NCBI RefSeq assembly: GCF_947503855.1
Contig: NZ_CANNFF010000006.1
Span: forward strand, 151,516-215,515
Direction of reading: 5' to 3'
DNA from: an uncultured Polaribacter sp.
GTDB lineage: Bacteria > Bacteroidota > Bacteroidia > Flavobacteriales > Flavobacteriaceae
Length of the DNA: 64,000 nt
Shown here: positions 38,238 to 46,068 of the stretch, in pieces
Layout of the letters: each line of letters begins with the position of its first letter
How positions within the stretch are numbered: position 1 is the stretch's first letter
Made by a program: the position numbers and the translations under genes
The notes under the pieces: model-generated
Seen by the model: only the letters and a program-made list of their open reading frames with translations
Database searches by the model: none
Told to the model about the DNA's origin: nothing

Positions 38238-38732
38238 CTATGGGTTTAAAATATTTTTTAATTTTTCTTTTGTTCTATTCATTTTCACTCTTGCATTTAC
38301 ACTAGAAATACCTAAAGTTTCAGATATTTCTTTATAAGGTTTATCTTCTAGGTATAAGAAAATAAGTGCTTTTTCAATATCATTTAATGTATGAATAGCT
38401 TTATAAAGTGCTTTTAATTGTTGTTCTTCTGTATCATCATAATCGGTTGCTTTAATTTTGTAAGCAAGATTGCTAATATCTTGCGTTTTTACTCTTCTAG
38501 TAGATTTTCTATACAAAGAGATAGCTGTGTTTAAAGCAACTCTATACATCCAAGTACTAAATTTAGAATCTCCCCTAAATTTTGGGTAATTTTTCCAAAC
38601 CTGGATAGTTATTTCCTGAAATAAATCATTATGAGCACTTTTGTTTGAGGTATATATTCTACAAATTTTATGTGCTATGTTCTGATTTTTTTCAAAGTCC
38701 TCTAAAAATTTAGCTTCTAAATTTTTTTGCAA
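38238..38732 (-). CDS. ECF-type RNA polymerase sigma-70 factor
   Basis: 164 residues from a TTG start. Region 2 is 'NDLFQEITIQVWKNYPKF' and 'DSKFSTWMYRVALNTAISL', and region 4 is 'DIEKALIFLYLEDKPYKEISETLGIS' with 'NARVKMNRTKEKLKNIL'. It diverges from the CarH-like regulator gene across a 124-base spacer. In Streptomyces a LitR photoreceptor and the ECF factor LitS are similarly adjacent and switch on carotenoid genes in light. The same logic may hold here. Confidence 0.92.
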   Translation of the reverse strand: MQKNLEAKFLEDFEKNQNIAHKICRIYTSNKSAHNDLFQEITIQVWKNYPKFRGDSKFSTWMYRVALNTAISLYRKSTRRVKTQDISNLAYKIKATDYDDTEEQQLKALYKAIHTLNDIEKALIFLYLEDKPYKEISETLGISSVNARVKMNRTKEKLKNILNP

Positions 38733-38827
38733 TTTGATTTAGGTTGATTAATTGTTTTATATAAGTAGCAATATTATGCAAATTGTTACATTTTTATTAA
38801 AAAAAAAATTGTTGAAGTTATTTTTTT

Positions 38828-38864
38828 TACATTTGTTCAACTAAAATACATATAAATTGAACAA
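38828..38864 (+). promoter_or_regulatory. promoter and inverted-repeat operator of the CarH-like gene
   Basis: TACATTTG (38828-38835) fits TAnnTTTG. It overlaps TTGTTCAA at 38833-38840, whose perfect inverted copy TTGAACAA lies at 38857-38864, 16 bases away and covering the TTG start codon. A MerR protein bound here could repress its own gene. Confidence 0.55.
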
Positions 38865-39750
38865 TATTAAGCAGGATTTTACAATTAAAGACTTAGAGAA
38901 TATCTCTGGTATCAAGGCTCATACTATACGTATATGGGAAAAAAGATATGGCTTATTAGAACCCCAAAGAACAAGTACAAACATTAGGTATTACTCTCAC
39001 AGCAATTTACAAAAGTTGTTAAACATTGTTTTGTTGAATAAAAACAATCACAAAATTTCTAAAATTGCTAAAATGTCTGAAGAAGAAATTAAAATTCAGG
39101 CAAGAGAATTAGCTTTCTCTAAAGCCATTAATGATGAAGCTTTAAGTTCTTTTAAATTATCGATGTTACAGTTTGATAAAGTACTATTTAATAATACTTA
39201 TGACAAGCTGTTGCATAAAAAAACCTTTAGAGAAATTTTTAAAGATGTTTTTATTCCTTTTTTAGAACACATTGGTTTTTTGTGGCAAACAGATACTTTA
39301 TTGCCAGCACATGAGCATTTTATATCTAATTTAATTGCACAAAAAATTCATATTAATACTGAGAATTTACAATATAGTATAACTTATTCTAAAAAAACTT
39401 ATGTTTTATTTTTACCAGAAAATGAGATTCATGAATTAGGTTTGTTATACCTAAATTACGAATTGGTCTTAAGAGGTAATCATACGATTTATTTAGGACA
39501 AAGCCTGCCCTTAGACAATTTAGACTATTTCTTTAAAAACGATAGAGAGTTGTGTTTTGTAACCTCTTTAACAGTGCAACCTTATGATGATAAAATAGAT
39601 GATTATTTTAATCAGATTAATGATATTTTAAAAGACACAAATCATGAATTTATTGCTATTGGTAGAAAGACAGAGTTGGTAAAAAATAATAATTATAATT
39701 TTCAAATAAGTTTCTTTGATACTGTTACAGATGTGTTAAAAGAATTATAA
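38857..39750 (+). CDS. MerR-family, B12-dependent photoreceptor regulator, CarH/LitR-like
   Basis: 297 residues from a TTG start. A MerR winged helix spans 6-75 ('GIKAHTIRIWEKRYGLLEP', 'NIRYYSHSNLQKL'). A helical bundle follows with W143-x9-E153-H154, the Wx9EH motif that packs against the upper face of adenosylcobalamin in CarH. The cobalamin-binding domain keeps E190-x-H192-x-x-G195 with 'LYLNYELVLRGNHTIYLGQSLPLDNL', where the histidine is the lower ligand. CarH tetramers repress carotenoid genes in the dark and fall apart in light. It stands directly before crtIBZ. Confidence 0.9.
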   Translation: MNNIKQDFTIKDLENISGIKAHTIRIWEKRYGLLEPQRTSTNIRYYSHSNLQKLLNIVLLNKNNHKISKIAKMSEEEIKIQARELAFSKAINDEALSSFKLSMLQFDKVLFNNTYDKLLHKKTFREIFKDVFIPFLEHIGFLWQTDTLLPAHEHFISNLIAQKIHINTENLQYSITYSKKTYVLFLPENEIHELGLLYLNYELVLRGNHTIYLGQSLPLDNLDYFFKNDRELCFVTSLTVQPYDDKIDDYFNQINDILKDTNHEFIAIGRKTELVKNNNYNFQISFFDTVTDVLKEL

Positions 39751-39772
39751 TATTCACTTTATAAAAAATAAA

Positions 39773-39795
39773 TGTTTAATTTTATTTGTTAAACA
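39773..39795 (+). promoter_or_regulatory. inverted repeat before crtI (putative CarH operator)
   Basis: TGTTTAA (39773-39779) and TTAAACA (39789-39795) are perfect inverted 7-mers separated by 9 bases, ending 11 bases before the crtI ATG. AATGTTTAAT here is repeated at 59227-59236 ahead of the second carotenoid desaturase gene. Confidence 0.5.
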
Positions 39796-39806
39796 ATCAA
39801 ACCTAA

Positions 39807-41267
39807 ATGGATAAACAAATTTATATTATAGGCTCTGGCTTTTCTGCTTTGTCTGCCGCTTGTTACCTTGCAAAAGAAGGTTATAAAGTAACTGTATTAG
39901 AAAAAAACGATACGTTAGGTGGTAGAGCAAGACAATACAAAAAAGATGGTTTTACTTTTGATTTAGGACCTTCTTGGTATTGGATGCCAGATATTTTCGA
40001 ACGTTTTTTTGCAGATTTTGGAAAAAAACCTTCAGATTATTATACATTAGATAAGTTAAATCCTGGTTACGAAGTGTTTTTTGGAGAAAAGGATTCTTTA
40101 AAAATTTCTGAAAACTTAGAAGACATTTACAAAACGTTCGAAGAAGTAGAAAAGGGGAGTAGTAAACATTTAAAAACATTTTTAGACTCAGCAAAATCTA
40201 ATTACGAAACGGCCATTTTAGATTTGGTTTATAGACCAGGTATTTCTCCATTAGAATTGGTTACAACTACAACTATTGCTAGAGTTAGTCAATTTTTTTC
40301 TACCGTTAGAAAACAAGTACGAAAAAAAATTACCAATCAAAAATTAATACAAATATTAGAATTTCCTGTATTATTTTTAGGTGCAAAACCAAGCAATACA
40401 CCAGCATTTTATAATTTTATGAATTATGCCGATTTTGGTTTAGGTACATGGCATCCAAGAGGAGGTATGTACAAAGTTATCGAAGCAATGGTTTCTTTAG
40501 CTACTTCTTTAGGGGTAGATTTTAGAGTAAAGGCCAACGTAGAAAAAATATTGGTAGATGATCATAAAAACGTATCTGGTTTATTGGTAAATGGAGAGGA
40601 AATCAAAGCTAATTTAGTGTTAAGTGGTGCAGATTATCATCATACAGAAACCTTATTAGATCAAAATTTAAGACAATATTCAGAAAATTATTGGAGCAAA
40701 AAAACCTTTGCCCCATCATCTTTATTGTTTTATGTTGGTTTTGATAAAAAAATAGAGAACGCTAGTCACCATACATTATTTTTCGATACAGATTTTGATG
40801 CTCACGCAGAAGAAATTTACGACAATCCAAAATGGCCAACAGCACCATTATTTTATGCAAACTTTACCTCTATGACAGATAAAACATCCGCTCCAGAAGG
40901 TAAAGAAGCTGGCTTTTTCTTAATCCCCTTAGCACCTGGTATAGAAGATACAGAAGAACTTAGAGAGCAGTATTTTCATAAAATTATGGACAGGTTTGAA
41001 AAATTAACCAATCAAAATGTTAAAAATAATGTTATCTTTAAAAAATCTTTTTGCGTAAAAGACTTTAAAGAAGAGTATAATTCTTATAAAGGAAATGCTT
41101 ATGGAATGGCGAACACTTTACTGCAAACAGCATTTTTAAGACCAAAAATAAAAAGTAGTAAAGTAAATAATTTGTACTTTACAGGCCAGTTAACAGTTCC
41201 AGGTCCTGGTGTACCACCAGCATTAATTTCTGGTAAAATAGCATCTGAACTTATTACTAAAAATTAA
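39807..41267 (+). CDS. crtI: phytoene desaturase
   Basis: 486 residues. The FAD-binding Rossmann motif 'IIGSGFSALSAACYLAKEGYKVTVLEKNDTLGGRAR' opens the protein, and 'FTFDLGPSWYWMPDIFE' and the C-terminal 'YFTGQLTVPGPGVPPALISGKIASE' are CrtI signatures. It desaturates phytoene to lycopene. It is the first gene of crtI-crtB-crtZ, 56 bases after the CarH-like gene, with seven bases to crtB. The membrane-associated flavoenzyme family includes the CrtD paralogue at 59275. Confidence 0.95.
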   Translation: MDKQIYIIGSGFSALSAACYLAKEGYKVTVLEKNDTLGGRARQYKKDGFTFDLGPSWYWMPDIFERFFADFGKKPSDYYTLDKLNPGYEVFFGEKDSLKISENLEDIYKTFEEVEKGSSKHLKTFLDSAKSNYETAILDLVYRPGISPLELVTTTTIARVSQFFSTVRKQVRKKITNQKLIQILEFPVLFLGAKPSNTPAFYNFMNYADFGLGTWHPRGGMYKVIEAMVSLATSLGVDFRVKANVEKILVDDHKNVSGLLVNGEEIKANLVLSGADYHHTETLLDQNLRQYSENYWSKKTFAPSSLLFYVGFDKKIENASHHTLFFDTDFDAHAEEIYDNPKWPTAPLFYANFTSMTDKTSAPEGKEAGFFLIPLAPGIEDTEELREQYFHKIMDRFEKLTNQNVKNNVIFKKSFCVKDFKEEYNSYKGNAYGMANTLLQTAFLRPKIKSSKVNNLYFTGQLTVPGPGVPPALISGKIASELITKN

Positions 41268-41274
41268 GATCATT

Positions 41275-42117
41275 ATGAAAGAATTATTTGACAATGTTTC
41301 TAACAGTTGCAGTAAATTAGTGACTAAAAAATATAGTACTTCTTTTTCTTTAGCTGTAAACATGCTATCCCCAAAAATAAGAACCGATATTTATAATATT
41401 TATGGTTTTGTACGTTTTGCGGATGAAATTGTAGATACTTTTCATGAGTATAATAAAGAAGAGCTCATGGCTCATTTTGAAAAAGATTATTACATCGCAA
41501 AAGCACAAGGCATTAGTTTAAACCCTATTTTAAATTCTTTTCAGCAAACAGTAAATACATATAATATACCAGATGAAATGGTGCAAGCTTTTTTACGAAG
41601 TATGAAAGCAGATTTGCACAAAACAGAATACCAAACAAAAGAAGAGTATGATGCCTACATCTATGGCTCTGCAGATGTGGTTGGTTTAATGTGCTTAAAA
41701 GTTTTTGTAAATGGAGATGATGCAATGTTTAACGAATTAAAAGATGCAGCGATGCGTTTAGGGTCAGCATTTCAAAAAGTAAACTTTTTAAGAGATTTAA
41801 AAGACGATTTTGAGTTGTTAAACAGGTCTTATTTTCCAACTATTGATTTAGGCAAACTAGATCCAGCCTCTAAACAGCAAATAATAGACGAGATTGAAGA
41901 AGATTTTAATTATGCCTTTACAAATGGTGTTTTAAAATTACCAGTAGAAGCCAAATTTGGTGTTTATATGGCTTATAGATATTACAGAAGATTATTAAAA
42001 AAATTAAACAGTGTACCTTCAGAAAAAATTATGGATACTAGAATTCGAATTTCAGATCCAATGAAAATAAATTTGTTGGCAAGAAGTTATGTAAAATATA
42101 AATTAAATTTAATTTAA
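41275..42117 (+). CDS. crtB: phytoene synthase
   Basis: 280 residues. The two aspartate-rich motifs of the trans-isoprenyl diphosphate synthase fold are 'GFVRFADEIVDTFHEY' and 'VNFLRDLKDDFELLNRSYFP', and 'YIYGSADVVGLMCLKVF' lies between them. It condenses two geranylgeranyl diphosphates head to head. One base separates its stop from crtZ, indicating coupling. Confidence 0.95.
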   Translation: MKELFDNVSNSCSKLVTKKYSTSFSLAVNMLSPKIRTDIYNIYGFVRFADEIVDTFHEYNKEELMAHFEKDYYIAKAQGISLNPILNSFQQTVNTYNIPDEMVQAFLRSMKADLHKTEYQTKEEYDAYIYGSADVVGLMCLKVFVNGDDAMFNELKDAAMRLGSAFQKVNFLRDLKDDFELLNRSYFPTIDLGKLDPASKQQIIDEIEEDFNYAFTNGVLKLPVEAKFGVYMAYRYYRRLLKKLNSVPSEKIMDTRIRISDPMKINLLARSYVKYKLNLI

Positions 42118-42118
42118 A

Positions 42119-42571
42119 ATGTTATATGCATTTACCACAATTGGTGTATTTTTAATAATGGAAGGTATTACTTGGCTTACCCATAAATACGTTATGCACG
42201 GGTTTGGTTGGTTTTTGCATGCAGATCATCATGAGCCTGGGTATCCTCATGTTTTCGAAAAAAACGACGCATTTTTTGTAGTTTTTGCAGTACCAAGTAT
42301 AGCACTTTTCTTTTTAGGAAGTTACACACCACAAACCTACTTATTTTTTATAGGTTTAGGTATTTTATGTTATGGACTCGCTTATTTTTTAGTGCACGAC
42401 GTTTTAATTCACAGAAGATTTAGTTGGTTTAAAAATACCAATAACAAATACCTAAAAGCATTAAGAAAAGCGCATAAAGTTCATCATAAAAATATGGGTA
42501 AAGAAGACAGTCAATGTTTTGGTATGTTGTTTGTCCCATTAAAATATTTTAGAGAACAAAATTTGATTTAA
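42119..42571 (+). CDS. crtZ: beta-carotene hydroxylase (first copy)
   Basis: 150 residues, an integral membrane di-iron hydroxylase. Histidine boxes are 'HKYVMHGFGWFLHADHHEP', 'HDVLIHRRF' and 'HKVHHK', within about four membrane helices. It hydroxylates C-3 of a beta-ionone ring, so its presence implies that cyclic carotenoids are made. It is the last gene of the crtIBZ operon. A second paralogue is at 61411. Confidence 0.95.
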   Translation: MLYAFTTIGVFLIMEGITWLTHKYVMHGFGWFLHADHHEPGYPHVFEKNDAFFVVFAVPSIALFFLGSYTPQTYLFFIGLGILCYGLAYFLVHDVLIHRRFSWFKNTNNKYLKALRKAHKVHHKNMGKEDSQCFGMLFVPLKYFREQNLI

Positions 42572-42579
42572 CTTTTTTT

Positions 42580-42655
42580 GGGCGTTTTAACGGGCTTTAC
42601 ACTATATCTTTTTACAGAAAAAGCAAAAAGGATGCCGTTTCAATCCCTAACGCAA
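42580..42655 (+). repeat. REP-like interspersed element (GGGCGT...AAGGATGCC...TAACGC)
   Basis: The copy starts GGGCGT, continues CGGGCTTTACACTATATCTTTTT, and ends AAAAAGGATGCCGTTTCAATCCCTAACGC. The same framework, with different filler, is found at 62637-62800. It directly follows crtZ. Elements of this pattern are familiar in Flavobacteriaceae intergenic DNA. Confidence 0.65.
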
Positions 42656-42703
42656 ACAGTTTGTCAACTTTTTAAGACTTTAAAGCTTACACGTTTTAAA
42701 AAA

Positions 42704-42744
42704 AATAAATCCTTCAAATTATATAAAATTGAAGGATTTTTTAT
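42704..42744. terminator. terminator of the arginine operon (bidirectional)
   Basis: AATCCTTCAA and TTGAAGGATT form a 10 bp stem with an ATTATATAAAA-type loop, flanked by A and T runs, 21 bases beyond the argH stop. Confidence 0.85.
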
Positions 42745-42764
42745 GTAGCTTCATATACTTATTT

Positions 42765-44042
42765 CTATAATTTAGGATATTTCTCAGCAATTTTATCCAA
42801 CCCTAAATTATGAATACTCCCTAAATGTGTATGTTCTTTTCCTAAATCTGGTGTGTAAGTTCCTTCCTGAACTTGCCCTCCAATCTTTTGATAAGCTTCT
42901 CTAAAAGACATGCCTTCAACCACTAAATTATTAATAGAATCTACTGTAAATAAATATTGGTATTTTTCATCATTTAAATCGATATCTTTTACAATTACCT
43001 GCTGAATGGCATAATTAAAAATGTCTAAAATGTCTTTTACATCTTCAAAAGCATTGATAATATTCTCTTTTAATAACTGAAAATCTCTATGGTAACCTGT
43101 TGGTAAATTATTAGTAATCAGTAACATTTCTGAATGTAATGCCTGAATTTTATTACACTTCCCACGAATCAATTCAAAAACATCTGGATTTTTTTTATGC
43201 GGCATAATGCTACTTCCTGTAGTTAATTCATCAGGAAACGTAATAAAGCCAAAATTCTGACTCATATACAAGCAAACATCCATAGAAAAACGAGCCATTG
43301 TGTTACACAATCCACCTAGAGCAGATGCTATAGAACGTTCGCTTTTTCCTCTACTTAATTGAGCAGCAACTACGTTGTACTTTAAGGTTGCAAATTCTAA
43401 TTCTTTGGTAGTTAACTCTCTATCAATAGGGAAGGAGCTACCATACCCTGCTGCAGAACCTAAAGGGTTTTGATCTACTACTTTTGCAACTGCATTTAAC
43501 ATATAAACATCGTCTATTAACAACTCTGCATAGGCAGAAAACCACAAACCAAAAGACGATGGCATGGCTACTTGTAGATGCGTGTAACCAGGCAATACAC
43601 TTTTTTTATGAGTTTCTGCTAGGTTTAAAAGCGTATCAAAAAGCGTTTTTGTTTTATCATTAATAATTGCCAAGTTTTCTTTGTAATACAACTGCAAAGC
43701 CACTAAAACTTGATCATTTCTAGAACGTGCCGTATGAATTTTTTTTCCAACTTCGCCTAATTTATTGGTTAGTTCCCACTCAATTTTAGAGTGTACATCT
43801 TCAAAAGATGCTTCAATTACGAAAGTTCCGTTTTCGATATCTGTTGCTAATTCTTGTAAACCCTTTTTTAAGTCAGTCAACTCATCAGCAGAAATAATAC
43901 CAATAGATTCTAACATAATTGCATGCGCTAAAGAAGCTTGTACATCGTATTTAGCAATGTGTATGTCTATTTCTCTATCATTACCCACTGTAAAGTTTTC
44001 TATTTGTTTGTCTATGGTAAATCCTTTATCCCAAAGTTTCAT
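42765..44042 (-). CDS. argH: argininosuccinate lyase
   Basis: 425 residues. 'GSSIMPHKKNPDVFELIRGKCN' is the fumarase-superfamily signature, and 'HTARSRNDQVLVALQLY' and 'YTHLQVAMPSSFGLWF' are the other active-site blocks. It cleaves argininosuccinate to arginine and fumarate. It is the last gene of the operon and about 35 residues shorter than E. coli ArgH at the C-terminus, as is common in Bacteroidota. Confidence 0.96.
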   Translation of the reverse strand: MKLWDKGFTIDKQIENFTVGNDREIDIHIAKYDVQASLAHAIMLESIGIISADELTDLKKGLQELATDIENGTFVIEASFEDVHSKIEWELTNKLGEVGKKIHTARSRNDQVLVALQLYYKENLAIINDKTKTLFDTLLNLAETHKKSVLPGYTHLQVAMPSSFGLWFSAYAELLIDDVYMLNAVAKVVDQNPLGSAAGYGSSFPIDRELTTKELEFATLKYNVVAAQLSRGKSERSIASALGGLCNTMARFSMDVCLYMSQNFGFITFPDELTTGSSIMPHKKNPDVFELIRGKCNKIQALHSEMLLITNNLPTGYHRDFQLLKENIINAFEDVKDILDIFNYAIQQVIVKDIDLNDEKYQYLFTVDSINNLVVEGMSFREAYQKIGGQVQEGTYTPDLGKEHTHLGSIHNLGLDKIAEKYPKL

Positions 44043-44146
44043 ATAAAAAATGTTTAATCGTTTATTTGTTTAATCGTGTAATTGTCCTTGTTTAATCTTG
44101 TAATTGTTGAATTGTATTTCGTTTTGACTTTTAAACTGTTAAACGA
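44043..44146. repeat. octamer-repeat spacer between argE and argH
   Basis: Words such as TTTAATCG, TTTAATCTTG, GTGTAATTG and, on the other strand, AAACGATTACAC recur with roughly 8-base periodicity and partly inverted. Similar tracts lie at 47008-47093 and 52154-52255 in the same operon. Confidence 0.6.
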
Positions 44147-45217
44147 TTACACTTTTAAACAATTTTCCAACAATTCTACATAAATCTTTATTCCTTCTTC
44201 AATTTCAGCCAAATATATAAATTCATTGGCAGAATGAGAACGTGTACTATCTCCAGGTCCTAATTTTAAAGATTGGCAAGTTAACACAGATTGGTCTGAT
44301 AATGTTGGAGAACCATAAGTTTCTCTTCCCATAGCAATTCCTGCTTTTACCAAATCGTGTTCTAAAGAAATAGAAGAGGAGTTCAGGCGTAAACTTCTAG
44401 GTGTAATTTTAGTACAAGGTGCTTGTGCTTGTAAAATATCTGCAATTTCTTGATTTGAATAGGCATCATTTACACGCACATCTATCACCAAATCTACATG
44501 ACCAGGAACTACATTGTGTTGTGAACCTGCGTTTATTTGAGTAACTGTCATTTTTACATCACCTAAAGCATCAGAAGATTTGTCAAACTTAAAGTCTTTA
44601 AACCATTGTAAAACTTCAATAGTGTTATAAATTGCATTGTTATCATTTGGGTGTGCAGCATGACTTGGAGTTCCATCAACTTCTGCATCAAAAACTACTA
44701 AACCTTTTTCTGCAACTGCTAAATTCATCAAAGTAGGTTCGCCAACTATGGCAACATCTATATGTGGTATGATTGGTAACATACTATTCAATCCATTATT
44801 TCCACTATTTTCTTCTTCTGCAGAAGCCACAATAACCAAGTTGTATTTTAGATTTTCTACTGCATAAAACTTTGTGAAAGTTGCTATTAAAGACACCAAA
44901 CAACCACCTGCATCATTAGACCCTAAACCATATAATTTGCCATTTTCTACAAAGGCTTTAAAAGGATCATTTGTGTATTTAGAATTTGGTTTTACAGTGT
45001 CATGATGTGAGTTTAGTAACAATGTAGGTTTGGTTTCATCAAAATATTTATTGGTTGCCCAAACATTGTTTTTAGTTCTTTTAAACGGAATTTCATACGC
45101 TTTAAACCAGTTTTCTATTAAAACGGCTGTTTTATCCTCTTCAGTAGAAAAAGATTGTGTTTCTATTAAACCTTTTAAAAGTGCTATTGCTTTTTCTGTG
45201 AGTTGTTTTAGTTCCAT
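44147..45217 (-). CDS. argE: M20 family N-acyl-ornithine/citrulline deacylase
   Basis: 356 residues. It is an M20 dizinc hydrolase with 'LLLNSHHDTVKPN', 'GLGSNDAGGCLVSLIATF', 'VASAEEENSGNNGLN', 'AIVGEPT' and 'SRSHSANEFIYL'-type 'STRSHSANEF'. In an operon with an acylated-ornithine carbamoyltransferase the substrate should be N-acylcitrulline rather than N-acetylornithine. It starts one base before the argB stop region ends, so coupling is probable. Confidence 0.93.
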   Translation of the reverse strand: MELKQLTEKAIALLKGLIETQSFSTEEDKTAVLIENWFKAYEIPFKRTKNNVWATNKYFDETKPTLLLNSHHDTVKPNSKYTNDPFKAFVENGKLYGLGSNDAGGCLVSLIATFTKFYAVENLKYNLVIVASAEEENSGNNGLNSMLPIIPHIDVAIVGEPTLMNLAVAEKGLVVFDAEVDGTPSHAAHPNDNNAIYNTIEVLQWFKDFKFDKSSDALGDVKMTVTQINAGSQHNVVPGHVDLVIDVRVNDAYSNQEIADILQAQAPCTKITPRSLRLNSSSISLEHDLVKAGIAMGRETYGSPTLSDQSVLTCQSLKLGPGDSTRSHSANEFIYLAEIEEGIKIYVELLENCLKV

Positions 45218-45218
45218 T

Positions 45219-45995
45219 TTATAAAGTGATGGTTGTAAAGTTTGTATTTTCTTTTGTAAACATAGCTATATTGCCAATATGTACTTTTTGTACACCATTA
45301 TGTAATGCATCAAAACAATTGTCTATTTTAGGAATCATACCATCTGTAATGATATTTTTTGCTAAAAGGTTTTGGTATTTTTCTGTATTTATTTGCTGAA
45401 TTACAGAGGTTTTATCATTAAAATCTTCTAAAACACCATTCAGTTCAAAACAATAGTAAATAGATGTATTGTAAATTTTACTCATAGCAACAGCAATGGT
45501 GCTTGCAATGGTATCTGCATTGGTATTTAATAATTGCCCGTCTCCATCATGGGTAATAGCGCAAAAAACAGGTGTAAAATCTGCTTTGATTAATTTATCA
45601 ATAGAATGATTTGCTACTTTTTTTACATCACCCACAAAACCAAAATCAACTTCTTTTACAGGTCTTTTATTTGATTGTATACTGTTGATATCTGCACCAG
45701 TTAAACCTATTGCATTGGTTTGTAATGCTTGAAGTTTTGCTACCACGTTTTTGTTGACTAAACCACCATACACCATGGTAATTACTTCTAAAGTTTTAGC
45801 ATCTGTAATACGTCTGCCATTTATCATTTTAGATTCAATGCCTAATTTTGAAGCTATAAAAGTAGCTTTTTTACCACCTCCATGAACTAAAATTTTGTTT
45901 CCTTTTAATTTAGAAAAAAGTTTTAAGAAATTGTTTAAAGAAGTTTCATCTTCAATAATATTTCCTCCTATTTTTATGATTGATAGCTTTTCCAT
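45219..45995 (-). CDS. argB: N-acyl-glutamate kinase (acetylglutamate kinase family)
   Basis: 258 residues. 'IIKIGGNIIEDETSLNNFLK' and 'KILVHGGGKKATFIASKLG' form the glycine-rich phosphate sites of the amino acid kinase fold, and 'ADTIASTIAVAMS' follows. It phosphorylates the gamma carboxylate of N-acetyl- or N-succinylglutamate. The N-terminal helix linked to arginine feedback in hexameric enzymes is not visible. It lies between argF' and argE. Confidence 0.93.
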   Translation of the reverse strand: MEKLSIIKIGGNIIEDETSLNNFLKLFSKLKGNKILVHGGGKKATFIASKLGIESKMINGRRITDAKTLEVITMVYGGLVNKNVVAKLQALQTNAIGLTGADINSIQSNKRPVKEVDFGFVGDVKKVANHSIDKLIKADFTPVFCAITHDGDGQLLNTNADTIASTIAVAMSKIYNTSIYYCFELNGVLEDFNDKTSVIQQINTEKYQNLLAKNIITDGMIPKIDNCFDALHNGVQKVHIGNIAMFTKENTNFTTITL

Positions 45996-45999
45996 AAGT

Positions 46000-46056
46000 G
46001 CTGAACTTGTTTCAGTATCTTTTTGTTTTTATGTTAGATTCTGAATCAAGTTCAGA
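46000..46056. repeat. paired short hairpins between argF' and argB
   Basis: GCTGAACTTGTTTCAGTATC (46000-46019) and ATTCTGAATCAAGTTCAGAAT (46036-46056, 8 bp arms) belong to one family. The first is the reverse complement of the sequence at 51129-51148 over 20 bases. Confidence 0.65.
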
Positions 46057-46068
46057 ATTGCGAAGATT

